51,716 nucleotides of DNA. Source: JALHST01 sp038316335 (GTDB lineage: Bacteria > Bacteroidota > Bacteroidia > Flavobacteriales > Flavobacteriaceae). Positions 24,886 through 33,245 of this stretch are shown here, one piece after another. The stretch spans positions 1 to 51,716 of the forward strand of contig JBBQAM010000030.1 of assembly GCA_038316335.1 (NCBI GenBank), written 5' to 3'. The stretch's first letter is position 1. Each line of letters starts with the position of its first letter. A program made the translations under genes and the position numbers. The notes under the pieces were generated by a model, which was not told where the DNA came from, made no database searches, and saw only the letters and a program-made list of their open reading frames with translations.

Positions 24886-25083
24886 TCAAGTCCCTAAATA
24901 GACTAGGCTTGGCTGCAGTTCAGGTTTGTCGGTAATAAACTGAAGCAGCCATTGTTTCAGTTCTTCAACTTCTTCAGGCAATAACCGAGAGATTGCCTTT
25001 TTGAGTTCTTTACAAAACAGTTTTGTATCGAAACTAACTTTTTTAAGCACGGTCTTGGTATACTCAAGCATTCCTTCTGCCAT
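24886..25083 (-). CDS. Small helical protein of unknown function (65 aa)
   Basis: 65 residues, predicted mostly alpha-helical, with a Lys/Glu-rich amphipathic middle (V-S-F-D-T-K-L-F-C-K-E-L-K-K-A) and L-P-E-E-V-E-E-L-K-Q-W. It has no membrane segment and a single Cys. The ATG at 25081-25083 is preceded by an AT-rich stretch. I recognise no family. It faces oxyR tail to tail with a terminator between, and is divergent from the PBP4-like gene. Confidence 0.6.
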   Translation of the reverse strand: MAEGMLEYTKTVLKKVSFDTKLFCKELKKAISRLLPEEVEELKQWLLQFITDKPELQPSLVYLGT

Positions 25084-25240
25084 ATTTAAAAATGTTTTAT
25101 TATTTAATTAGTTGTTTAGATTATTTAAAGTTAACAAAGAAAATCTAATTATTATTGCATTAGGCTCGTTAAAAATTGGATAAATTCTTGTTAAAGTGGG
25201 TGAAATGCAACAACTTAGCGAAGAATCCTTACTCCGAAAA

Positions 25241-26506
25241 ATGCAAAAAATAATTACCAATTGCCTCATATTCATAGTATTAATGGGGTGTGCAGGGACC
25301 AAGCAAAAATTCCAAAAGTCAATTCGGCCCTTTCTTGATTCTGAAGTGTTCGACAATCAATTCACGGGGTTTTTTATTATTGATCAACAGACAGGTGATA
25401 CGTTATTTAATGTAAATGGTGAAAAATATTTTACCCCGGCAAGCAATGTCAAAATAGTTACTCTCTTCACTGCCTTGCAGCACTTACCCGAAAAAATCCC
25501 TGCCTTACGATATATCGAAGTAAACGATACGGTATTTATCGAAGGCACGGGTGATCCCACATTTTTACATGGGTATTTTAACGATAGTACCGTACTAAAG
25601 TTTCTGGGAAAGCATCAAAAATTAGCCCTCTATTTAAATAATTTTCAAGAAGAGAAATATGGCCCGGGTTGGGCTTGGGACGATTATGGCTATTATTATC
25701 AGCCTGAAAGAAGCGGATTCCCCATGTATGGCAATGTAGTAACAATTTTCCGATCTGATTCCCTTCAATCAAGGCCTGAATATTTTCGCCAGAAGGTGGT
25801 AGAATTGAAGTATACAAAAACCAGGGAGGAAACGCAGAACCTATTTTACGTTGGGCCGAAACAAACCGATACCATAGAAATCCCTTTTCGAACCGATAGC
25901 ACCCTGACAAGAATATTACTCGAAACTGCACTCCATAAAAAGGTACATATCACGAATCGCTTTCCGGAAGGCGAGAAGTCGATCCTATTTAGTGTTCCGG
26001 CAGATTCTGTCTATACCAGAATGATGCAGGTAAGCGATAACTTTTTGGCCGAACAACTGATGATCTTGGCTTCATCTGAAATATCCGACACCTTGAACTT
26101 TAACACTTCGAAGCAACGGATATTGGCACATGAGTTGTCAGATCTGCCACAACCGCCGAGGTGGGTAGATGGTTCTGGGCTCTCGCGCTATAATTTATTT
26201 ACCCCACAGGACATGGTAACGATATTACATAAATTGTATCTAAGCGTGCCCAAAGAGCGTTTGTTGCACTTCTTCCCTGTGGGCGGTAACACAGGGACAT
26301 TGGTCGATTGGTATGGAGGATCTACTCCCTACGTGTATGCTAAATCAGGTAGTTTAGGGAACAATTATTGCCTGAGCGGCTATCTTATTACGAAATCGGG
26401 CAGGACCTTGATCTTTAGTTTTATGAATAATCATTTCTTGCGGGAGCCATCGGAAATCAAAAATCAAATGCAGGCGGTTTTTGAAATTATGAGGGATACT
26501 TTTTAA
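25241..26506 (+). CDS. dacB: D-alanyl-D-alanine carboxypeptidase/endopeptidase (PBP4, peptidase S13)
   Basis: 421 residues from the ATG at 25241, chosen over 25196 because it gives a lipoprotein signal (LMGC, Cys17). Penicillin-binding active-site motifs are present: Ser68-x-x-Lys71 (A-S-N-V-K), Ser265-Asp-Asn (V-S-D-N-F) and Lys368-Ser-Gly (A-K-S-G-S). The family trims D-Ala from peptidoglycan stem peptides and cuts cross-links in the periplasm. It is somewhat shorter than E. coli PBP4 (477), and a lipid anchor instead of a free signal peptide suggests attachment to a membrane. It is a single-gene unit. Confidence 0.88.
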   Translation: MQKIITNCLIFIVLMGCAGTKQKFQKSIRPFLDSEVFDNQFTGFFIIDQQTGDTLFNVNGEKYFTPASNVKIVTLFTALQHLPEKIPALRYIEVNDTVFIEGTGDPTFLHGYFNDSTVLKFLGKHQKLALYLNNFQEEKYGPGWAWDDYGYYYQPERSGFPMYGNVVTIFRSDSLQSRPEYFRQKVVELKYTKTREETQNLFYVGPKQTDTIEIPFRTDSTLTRILLETALHKKVHITNRFPEGEKSILFSVPADSVYTRMMQVSDNFLAEQLMILASSEISDTLNFNTSKQRILAHELSDLPQPPRWVDGSGLSRYNLFTPQDMVTILHKLYLSVPKERLLHFFPVGGNTGTLVDWYGGSTPYVYAKSGSLGNNYCLSGYLITKSGRTLIFSFMNNHFLREPSEIKNQMQAVFEIMRDTF

Positions 26507-26608
26507 ACATCCTTGTGTATATCGGTTCTAATCAATTGTGTTACTTAGGCCCTATACCTAGATGCCCTTAGAATAACCTGGAAGTACGTGGTAATTTGCT
26601 AAAAGAAT

Positions 26609-27196
26609 CTAATCGTCGAAGATTTTATTGATTTGGGCATACTGCAACAAGATAATCGTTTTTGAGTCCTTTATTTCACCGGCAGCCATCAAATTCAGTG
26701 CCTTTTCGAACGTAAACTCAAGTACTTCGATATTTTCGGTCTCGTCTTCAAGGCCGCCACCTTCACCAACTTTCATGGCGTCTTCGTAAGCACCGATAAA
26801 AAGGTAATCGATTTCGGTAACCGCACCTGGGGACATATATGTTTTGAACACGCGTTCGACCGCTTCGATTTTATATCCGGTTTCCTCCTCAACTTCCTTA
26901 CGGATGCAATCTTCCGGACTATCGCCATCCAACAGTCCGGCACTCACTTCGATCATCATCCCGTCCTCATTGCCATTCACATAGGTAGGCATACGAAATT
27001 GACGCGTTAAGACAACAGTGCCTTTATTTTTATTGTATAATAAAATGGCGGCGCCATTTCCACGGTCATACGATTCACGCTGTTGGCTTTCCCATTGTCC
27101 GTCGTCCCTAAGATATTCGAAGGTATACTTATGAAGGGTATACCAATTATCGGAAAGTACTTCCTTGGTAATATTTCTAATGCGATCGTTCGTCAA
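26609..27196 (-). CDS. nudK: Nudix hydrolase, NudK (GDP-mannose pyrophosphatase) group
   Basis: 195 residues. The Nudix box region G-L-L-D-G-D-S-P-E-D-C-I-R-K-E-V-E-E-E-T closely follows the E. coli NudK form, including the Lys in place of the first Arg, and M-S-P-G-A-V-T-E-I follows as in that group. The reaction would be hydrolysis of GDP-mannose or a similar NDP-sugar. The only workable start is TTG at 27194-27196 (TTG-ACG-AAC-GAT), which aligns with the expected N-terminus M-T-N-D-R-I. A perfect TAnnTTTG box (TAGCTTTG) ends 2 nt before it, so the message may be leaderless. Confidence 0.85.
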   Translation of the reverse strand: MTNDRIRNITKEVLSDNWYTLHKYTFEYLRDDGQWESQQRESYDRGNGAAILLYNKNKGTVVLTRQFRMPTYVNGNEDGMMIEVSAGLLDGDSPEDCIRKEVEEETGYKIEAVERVFKTYMSPGAVTEIDYLFIGAYEDAMKVGEGGGLEDETENIEVLEFTFEKALNLMAAGEIKDSKTIILLQYAQINKIFDD

Positions 27197-27198
27197 AT

Positions 27199-27206
27199 CA
27201 AAGCTA
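27199..27206 (-). promoter_or_regulatory. -7 box of nudK
   Basis: TAGCTTTG on the minus strand matches TAnnTTTG exactly; 2 nt separate it from the TTG start. No good -33 TTG is visible at the usual spacing. Confidence 0.35.
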
Positions 27207-27253
27207 TTAATACTGTGTTTAAAATGATAAAATTAAGGCCTGATCGTAACCCC

Positions 27254-30200
27254 TCACTTGCCTTCCTCGGCTACTTTTAAGGTGCTTAAATATTCTACCA
27301 GATCTACCATTTCATCCTCGTTCATTACTTTATCAAGGCCCGCGGTCATTAGTGATTTTTCCATCGCCTCAAGGGTATCGATATTCGCACGTTCTATTTC
27401 CTTCTGGACACCACCCATCATTTTTAAGGTTATTTTATCTTCGGTGTTACTCAAAATATAACCACTATAGGTCGTGCCGTCTTTCATGGTAAGGGTGTAT
27501 CCTTCATACCCAAAACTAATGCCCGCACTCGGGTCGATAATGTTCGAATAGAGAAAATCCTTTGACAGTTTGTTGCCAATATCAGACAAGGAAGGACCAA
27601 AATCAATACCTTCATTCCCCGCAACATGACATGCACTACAATACATACCGTAGATTTCCTTACCATGCGCACTATCTCCTTTGCGGTCGATAAGGGCCGC
27701 CACATCGATCGGCGAATTCGATTCGGTTTCTAAGTATTTAGGGGCATTTTCCCGAAGTTCAACATCCCAGCTGTTCATTAGCCTAAGGACCGCCGTCTTT
27801 TTAAATTCGCCAGGCAATTTATTTTCCTTCAGAATCGTATAAAGGGCATGCTGCCCATCCCAAGTATTGCCCAACGCCTCCACCATTCGTCTTTTTAATG
27901 GGGTACTAAAACCCTCCTTATTAAGATTTTTTACCAATAATGCTACGGCCGACGAATCACTACTACTGCCTATAAGTCCGATTAGTTCCATTTTATCCGA
28001 ATCGGGGATAGCTGCTTGCAACCGTTCGGCCACCAATTGTTCACCATCCGATTTGAAAAGCAGCTCCAAAGATTCCCTACGAATATCCTCGTCATTCGTA
28101 CTGTTGGAGATTACGCGGAATAAGGCTGTATTTTGATTTGGTAATTTTAAATTTTTAAGGGCCATCAACCATTCCGGAGTACCTTCAATTTGGGGTAGTA
28201 GGTTACTTACCGTTTGGATCCTCTTCGAAGAACCATTCACAAATCGTTCGTCTAATTGCCCTATGGCCAGTGCTTGTATGGCTTTTTGGTTCGCCCCTTC
28301 AACATTTAAAAGATCCATTATAATTTCATTCTTTCGGGGATTATCCTTGAAACTGAAAGCTCGAAAATAGGAAGGCAATTTTTCTGTCGAAAGGTTTTGA
28401 TCACGTATTATTGCGGCCATGAGAGGCACGGTTTCCTGAGCCCGTACCCTCCAAATAATTTCCTTAGTGGCCGAATTGGTCAAGTCTACATCGTTTTTTG
28501 ATTTCCAGGTATTGAAATAGGCATCTGCATATTGGTCTGACCCGATACCTAAGGCTTCAAGAGACCAACGATCTCCGGCTTCGTGCTGTGATGCCAATGA
28601 AGCCCATAATTCGGCAGCCTTTGACGTCCCCAAAAAAGCCAAGGCTATAGCGGCTTCCCGTCGAACCTGTGGTGACGGATCATGTACAATCTTTTCGAGG
28701 AAATCGGCTAACTGGTCTTTTGCGAGAAACCGGGCCATTCGTATTCCCTGGATGCGAAATTTCGAATCAGAATCTGCCAGGGCCAAATCAATATATTTTT
28801 GTGCTTTGGTAGGTATCTGTGCTGCCAACCAAAGTGCTCGTGCCTTTGTTGTTCCTCCTTTTCCAATCAATTGGTCAAGCAGTGGTTCGGCAGATGCCCC
28901 CATGGCATGTAGCCGTTGCCAGGATTGGTAAAATACGTCCATATTGTCAGAAACCAACCCTTTTAAAGCCCCCTCGTCAGTACTTAGGTCGAATTTTCGA
29001 GGGTTATATCCTTTGGAGGTCGAAAGATGATAGATCCGACCTCGGGCGATATCCTCTGCTTTATGCCCGCCGACTCCCCCATCATACCAATCTGAGATAA
29101 AAAGCGAACCATCGGGCGCCACGGTCACATCATCCGGTCGAAACCAGTCGTCATCGCTATTTACCAGGTTTTCAATTTTCGCGGTATATCCCGCACCTTC
29201 TTCCTGAATTAGATAACTCCGCACTACATTATGTCCTGGTTCGGCATGGATCAATTGATTTCGAAATTTTTCAGGCAATAAGGTATCCTCATAGACAAGG
29301 ATGCCACAAGGGGAGCCTGATCCCGTCTGTAGGAGATTCGGTACGGTACCAGGATCGTTCAAATGCCAATGCCGTTTTGGTATCTCAGGATTCCAGCCTG
29401 TTCTTCGCTCTTGCCAGCTTTGGCCCGTTAACAAGTCTTTAAAGCCGAAATTTCCATATTCCATAACAAAATTGATGCGGGTTCCGCGATTTCCGTCATC
29501 GTCATTGTCTGATTGCCAGAGTCCACCATAAGAATCTACCGCAAGCTCATAGGGATTCCTAAAATTAAAGCCCAGGACTTCAATATTGGCTCCGTTAAGA
29601 TCGGTTCTAAATGCCATGCCCTCTCGAAAAGGGTGACCTGTATTGTTGATAAGCCTACCATAAATATCTGTTAATGGGGCACCTTCCTTATCTAACAATT
29701 GTCCTCCTTGGTTTCCAAAATTGAAGTACAATCTTCCATCGGCGCCAAAGGTAAAGGCATGCACTCCATGGTCATGATCTTTGCCATCGAGACCCGTGAA
29801 AAGTAGCTCCTTTGAATCTGGAACATCATCCCCGTTCGTATCGGTGAATACAAATACGTTGGGGCTCACCGAAACGATCACCTTATTTCCCAACACAGCG
29901 ATTCCCAGTGCCGAATTAATATCCTCACCTTGATAAAAAACCTTTGATACGTCGGCTTTGCCATCTCCGTCGGTATCCTCAAGTATTAGAATGCGATCTC
30001 CTTTACTTTCGTAGGGGTTCTTGGGATTTGCGAAGAGCCGATAATTTGTGCCCTCACAGACCCATATCCTGCCCTTGGCGTCGATTGCCATGTTCGTTGG
30101 GTTTCGCACCATGGGCTCGGAAGCAAACAATTCGAGTGAAAGACTATCGGCAACTTGCATCGAAGCCATGGCATTCTCTGGATTTCGCTTTTCTAGTTCT

Positions 30201-30313
30201 GAAAGGGTTGCAAAATTTATTTTCTCCGTGGGTTTTTGACTGCATGCTATCGGCAATAGGAGTACCGGTAAAAGTAGGGAGCGCCAAAAAGGATTTTTGA
30301 AATTTTTCATCAC
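27254..30313 (-). CDS. PVC-type heme-binding lipoprotein (dehydrogenase-like propeller, HEAT repeats, cytochrome c)
   Basis: 1019 residues. The lipobox (L-P-I-A-C, Cys24) marks an exported lipoprotein. Residues ~60-430 form a six-bladed dehydrogenase-like propeller with D-T-D-G-D-G-K-A-D and D-T-N-G-D-D-V-P-D calcium-type loops. Residues ~450-860 are HEAT-like helical repeats. The C-terminal ~130 residues are a c-type cytochrome with C-S-A-C-H at about 892-896 and a likely distal Met. The architecture is that of the large PVC-type membrane-bound dehydrogenase family, common in planctomycetes and frequent in Bacteroidota. A sugar or alcohol dehydrogenase role is suggested for relatives but not proven. 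The gene stands alone. Confidence 0.87.
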   Translation of the reverse strand: MMKNFKNPFWRSLLLPVLLLPIACSQKPTEKINFATLSELEKRNPENAMASMQVADSLSLELFASEPMVRNPTNMAIDAKGRIWVCEGTNYRLFANPKNPYESKGDRILILEDTDGDGKADVSKVFYQGEDINSALGIAVLGNKVIVSVSPNVFVFTDTNGDDVPDSKELLFTGLDGKDHDHGVHAFTFGADGRLYFNFGNQGGQLLDKEGAPLTDIYGRLINNTGHPFREGMAFRTDLNGANIEVLGFNFRNPYELAVDSYGGLWQSDNDDDGNRGTRINFVMEYGNFGFKDLLTGQSWQERRTGWNPEIPKRHWHLNDPGTVPNLLQTGSGSPCGILVYEDTLLPEKFRNQLIHAEPGHNVVRSYLIQEEGAGYTAKIENLVNSDDDWFRPDDVTVAPDGSLFISDWYDGGVGGHKAEDIARGRIYHLSTSKGYNPRKFDLSTDEGALKGLVSDNMDVFYQSWQRLHAMGASAEPLLDQLIGKGGTTKARALWLAAQIPTKAQKYIDLALADSDSKFRIQGIRMARFLAKDQLADFLEKIVHDPSPQVRREAAIALAFLGTSKAAELWASLASQHEAGDRWSLEALGIGSDQYADAYFNTWKSKNDVDLTNSATKEIIWRVRAQETVPLMAAIIRDQNLSTEKLPSYFRAFSFKDNPRKNEIIMDLLNVEGANQKAIQALAIGQLDERFVNGSSKRIQTVSNLLPQIEGTPEWLMALKNLKLPNQNTALFRVISNSTNDEDIRRESLELLFKSDGEQLVAERLQAAIPDSDKMELIGLIGSSSDSSAVALLVKNLNKEGFSTPLKRRMVEALGNTWDGQHALYTILKENKLPGEFKKTAVLRLMNSWDVELRENAPKYLETESNSPIDVAALIDRKGDSAHGKEIYGMYCSACHVAGNEGIDFGPSLSDIGNKLSKDFLYSNIIDPSAGISFGYEGYTLTMKDGTTYSGYILSNTEDKITLKMMGGVQKEIERANIDTLEAMEKSLMTAGLDKVMNEDEMVDLVEYLSTLKVAEEGK

Positions 30314-30367
30314 GGGCTTTGGTTATGGTTTTTAAAATCATTTTAAAGATAGAAAAAACCGAAGCGT

Positions 30368-30381
30368 TTGGAATGTTCCAA
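30368..30381. promoter_or_regulatory. 14-bp dyad upstream of the cytochrome gene, possible operator
   Basis: TTGGAATGTTCCAA: two 6-bp arms around TG, perfectly symmetric. It lies 55 bp upstream of the start at 30313 and upstream of TATCTTTA, which resembles the -7 box. An operator role is inference. Confidence 0.3.
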
Positions 30382-30393
30382 GCAAGAATTCAA

Positions 30394-30423
30394 CCAAAAA
30401 AAACGGGCACCTAGGTACCCGTT
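30394..30423 (-). terminator. Intrinsic terminator of rny
   Basis: On the minus strand, AACGGGTACC (30423-30414) pairs with GGTGCCCGTT (30411-30402) with one mismatch, followed by a run of eight T residues. It lies 26 bp downstream of the rny stop. Confidence 0.8.
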
Positions 30424-30448
30424 CGTGTTATTAAAATGATTCAGAGTT

Positions 30449-32017
30449 CTATTTGGCGATATTAACTGCCCGAGTTTCCCGTATAACGGTAACCTTGACT
30501 TGTCCTGGGTAGGTCATATCGGTTTGAATCTTCTGGGAAATCTCGAACGAAAGTTCTGCAGCTTTATCATCGCTCACTTTTTCGCTTTCAACGATTACAC
30601 GTAACTCACGACCCGCCTGAATGGCATAGGCTTTTTGGACCCCACCGAAACCAAAGGCAATATCCTCTAAGTCCTTTAAACGCTGAATATACGAATCCAA
30701 CACCTGGCGTCTCGCACCGGGTCTTGCTCCACTAATGGCATCACATACCTGGACGATCGGAGCTATCAGGGTCTTCATTTCAATTTCATCATGGTGGGCG
30801 CCAATTGCATTACAGACTTCTTCCTTTTCACCGTATTTCTCTGCCCACTGCATGCCTAAAATTGCATGCGGGGTTTCTACATCGGCCTCTGTGTTCGGCA
30901 CTTTGCCGATATCATGTAATAACCCTGCCCGTTTCGCCAATTTGGTATTTAGCCCTAATTCAGCGGCCATAACCCCACAGAGCTTGGCGACTTCCCTAGA
31001 ATGCTGCAGCAAATTTTGACCATAGGAAGAACGATATTTCATGCGGCCTACGGCCTTGATCAATTCCGGGTGCAAACCATGGATTCCGAGGTCGATTACG
31101 GTCCGCTTTCCGATTTCAATAATTTCACCTTCAATTTGCTTTTCGGTCTTTTTTACGATTTCCTCGATGCGTGCCGGATGAATCCTGCCATCGGTGACCA
31201 ATTTATGTAGTGACAATCGTGCCACTTCCCTTCGCACCGAATCAAAGCAGGAAAGAATGATGGCTTCGGGTGTATCATCGACTACGATCTCAACTCCTGT
31301 GGCTGCTTCCAAAGCACGAATATTGCGACCTTCCCGCCCGATAATTCTACCTTTTACGTCATCTGATTCTAGATTGAAGACAGACACACAGTTCTCTACC
31401 GCTTCCTCGGTACCTATGCGTTGAATGGTATTGATCACGATTTTCTTGGCCTCTTGTTGTGCCGTCAATTTGGCCTCTTCGAGGGTCGTCTGTATATATG
31501 ACATGGCATCGGTCTTTGCATCTTCCTTCAAGGAAGCCATCAATTGGCTCTTTGCATCATCGGCCGACAGGCCTGAGATGACTTCTAATTGCTGCACCTG
31601 ACTTTTATGTAATTTTTCCAGCTCTGATTGTTTTTTATCATAAAACTCAACCCGATGATCAATATCCTTCATTTTCGATTCAAGCTGATCATTTAGTTTT
31701 TTGCTTTTGGCAAGTTCATTGCTAATCTGGGATTCTTTGTCCCGAACGCGTTTTTCGGCTTCGTCAATTTTTTTATCCTTGCCAATGATTACCTTTTCGT
31801 GTTCGGCCTTTAATTCTAGAAACTTCTCCTTTGCTTGAAATATTTTATCCTTTTTAATGCTTTCCCCTTCGATATTCGCATTTTTTAGAATGGCATCAGC
31901 TTCCTTTTTGGCGCTGGCAATCGTTTTGGAGGCCTTGCCTTTTTCCAAGATCTTCGCTATCACGAATCCGATTACGAGACCAATGAGTGCGGCTATTATC
32001 CACATTGTAGTATCCAT
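30449..32017 (-). CDS. rny: Ribonuclease Y
   Basis: 522 residues, the family length. One N-terminal membrane helix (residues ~5-23) is followed by a long charged coiled coil (~30-200), a KH domain with I-I-G-R-E-G-R-N (GREG at 227-230) and an HD domain with the metal ligands His339 and His368-Asp369 (L-L-H-D-I-G-K). RNase Y is a membrane-anchored endoribonuclease that starts mRNA decay. It lies downstream of zapA and a 6S-like RNA on the same strand. The ~130-nt interval after the RNA holds two hairpins (32069-32091 and 32041-32056) just ahead of the start, which could affect its own mRNA stability. Confidence 0.95.
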   Translation of the reverse strand: MDTTMWIIAALIGLVIGFVIAKILEKGKASKTIASAKKEADAILKNANIEGESIKKDKIFQAKEKFLELKAEHEKVIIGKDKKIDEAEKRVRDKESQISNELAKSKKLNDQLESKMKDIDHRVEFYDKKQSELEKLHKSQVQQLEVISGLSADDAKSQLMASLKEDAKTDAMSYIQTTLEEAKLTAQQEAKKIVINTIQRIGTEEAVENCVSVFNLESDDVKGRIIGREGRNIRALEAATGVEIVVDDTPEAIILSCFDSVRREVARLSLHKLVTDGRIHPARIEEIVKKTEKQIEGEIIEIGKRTVIDLGIHGLHPELIKAVGRMKYRSSYGQNLLQHSREVAKLCGVMAAELGLNTKLAKRAGLLHDIGKVPNTEADVETPHAILGMQWAEKYGEKEEVCNAIGAHHDEIEMKTLIAPIVQVCDAISGARPGARRQVLDSYIQRLKDLEDIAFGFGGVQKAYAIQAGRELRVIVESEKVSDDKAAELSFEISQKIQTDMTYPGQVKVTVIRETRAVNIAK

Positions 32018-32040
32018 AGTTTAATAATTAGAATTTAATT

Positions 32041-32091
32041 TTTGGGTTTACCCAAAATTTTGTTTTGATTCCCAAGTACCTTGGTAGGGAA
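32041..32091 (-). promoter_or_regulatory. Two hairpins in the rny leader
   Basis: 32069-32091 folds as TTCCC/GGGAA plus TACC/GGTA with a small bulge. 32041-32056 is the near-perfect dyad TTTGGG-TTTA-CCCAAA. Both lie between the 6S-like RNA and the rny start, within 75 nt of the ATG. Neither is followed by a T tract, so leader regulation or mRNA processing is more likely than termination. Confidence 0.4.
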
Positions 32092-32147
32092 CGAATTTTA
32101 AAATAACAAGAAAAACTTCCTGCGCATCTTTAATTCGAACAGTATAC

Positions 32148-32320
32148 AAAAAAACCCACATTGGAGAAGTTTTGTACAAACTCCATAAAACAGGTTTAGG
32201 GCTACCAGACTGATCAAGGATCCTTATACAAGTAAGGCTTGCTTTTACAATCTAAACTCACCCTTTTTAAACAAATTAATGTTGAGTTCGTCAAAAGATA
32301 ATACCAATGTGGGCAGTAAC
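32148..32320 (-). ncRNA. ssrS: 6S RNA (6S-Flavo-like), approximate ends
   Basis: The minus strand folds as one long rod. The closing stem CCCACATTGG (32313-32304) pairs perfectly with CCAATGTGGG (32164-32155) about 150 nt later. Next inside, TTTTGACGAACTC pairs nearly fully with GAGTTTGTACAAAA. A large open central region follows, then GAGTTTAG with CTAAACC and an apical hairpin (CCTTA/TAAGG). Seven T residues directly follow the closing stem (32154-32148). This closed stem, central bubble and terminal arm is the 6S plan, in which the RNA mimics an open promoter and sequesters RNA polymerase. The place between zapA and rny is where I recall flavobacterial 6S genes. The exact 5' end is not determined. 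Confidence 0.72.
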
Positions 32321-32339
32321 TAATGTTATTTAAAAGAAC

Positions 32340-32636
32340 TTATTGAATACCTAGCTTCGAATTTAACAGTGCGTCCAGCGCTTTTAAGCGCTCTACAGCC
32401 GCTACGGTTCCTTCCGATTGATCAATACCTTTTTGCTCTATTTTAGAGGCAAATTGTAAGGCACACATGGCAAGAACGTCCTGTTTGTCCCTGACTGCAT
32501 AACTTTGCTCAAATTTTTTTGCCAGTTGCTCAATATTCTTTGCGGCTTTCCGCAATCCTTCCTCTTGACTTGGATCTATCGTTAAAGGATAGACCCTGTC
32601 TGCAATCGAAAGCTTTATTTTCAGCTTATCTGACAT
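32340..32636 (-). CDS. zapA: Cell division protein ZapA
   Basis: 98 residues. The N-terminal globular part (K-L-K-I-K-L-S-I-A-D-R-V-Y-P-L) precedes a C-terminal coiled coil containing D-V-L-A-M-C-A-L-Q-F-A, the usual ZapA layout. ZapA binds FtsZ and promotes filament bundling at the division site. It sits 14 bp after a small coiled-coil gene and is followed by the 6S-like RNA and rny. The group is probably transcribed from the promoter at 32965-32995. Confidence 0.92.
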   Translation of the reverse strand: MSDKLKIKLSIADRVYPLTIDPSQEEGLRKAAKNIEQLAKKFEQSYAVRDKQDVLAMCALQFASKIEQKGIDQSEGTVAAVERLKALDALLNSKLGIQ

Positions 32637-32650
32637 ATCCTATTCGAACC

Positions 32651-32941
32651 TTATTCCGAGAGTTGCGCAATGCAATGATCTAACTCTCGAATCAATGTAT
32701 TTATTTTTAGCTTGGCTTCAGTTTTATTTGAATTACTGCCTAACATAGAATTTGCCAGTTTGAGCGAATCGTACCGGGCCTCCCATTCAGAAATCGTCTT
32801 TTGGTCGGACGTGCGGTCATTCTTAATAAAATCCAATTCGTTCTCCAATCTGGTAGTAGTTTCACTGAGCATTTCTAATTTGTGCAGCAGTTTGCTAACT
32901 TTATTTTCCAAAGAATCAACGATTTTGATCAATTCACTCAT
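32651..32941 (-). CDS. Small coiled-coil protein preceding zapA (ZapB-like)
   Basis: 96 residues from the ATG at 32941 (MSELIKIVDSLENKV). I prefer this over a start at 33007 because a good promoter at 32965-32995 lies downstream of that upstream start. The protein is almost entirely heptad-like (I-V-D-S-L-E-N-K-V-S-K-L-L-H-K-L), with S-E-W-E-A-R-Y-D-S-L-K-L-A-N in the middle. Size, coiled coil and position directly before zapA suggest a division-site partner comparable to ZapB; sequence identity to ZapB itself is not claimed. Confidence 0.75.
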   Translation of the reverse strand: MSELIKIVDSLENKVSKLLHKLEMLSETTTRLENELDFIKNDRTSDQKTISEWEARYDSLKLANSMLGSNSNKTEAKLKINTLIRELDHCIAQLSE

Positions 32942-33245
32942 TATCAAATTCAATGCATTCAACACAAAGTTAACATACCTAATACGACTAAACAATTCTT
33001 TTTTCAATTATTCTTATAGCCATACTTTAAGTGATTAAAAATCGTTGATTATCAGGTATTGATGGCGAACTGGAAATAGTTTTTATCGATTCAATACGAA
33101 TAATCGGTCTGATGTGTTTAATTTTATGGCATATTCGTGGAAGGACGATTCCTTGGATTTTGAGTACGCTTGTTAAAATTTGGGTTCGTTCGATTCCGAT
33201 TCACAACATAATTAGGTCTTAGGGCACCTTTCGCATTATAGTACT
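32942..33245. other. Divergent intergenic region between the zapA operon and the M23 gene
   Basis: 304 bp without a gene. The left part carries the zapA-operon promoter (32965-32995). In the rest I see no tRNA, no terminator hairpin and no ORF with coding character; the promoter of the M23 peptidase gene must be here but no clear TAnnTTTG box was found. Confidence 0.6.
32965..32995 (-). promoter_or_regulatory. Promoter of the zapB-like/zapA operon
   Basis: On the minus strand TTG (32993-32995), 20 bp, then TAACTTTG (32965-32972), an exact match to the Bacteroidota -7 box TAnnTTTG. The expected start site leaves a leader of about 15-20 nt to the ATG at 32941. Confidence 0.55.

Noticed and set aside
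33008..33245. Possible tRNA-like T-arm (GGTTCG ... TTCGATTCCG)
   Set aside because: No acceptor stem, anticodon arm or D-arm can be formed around it.
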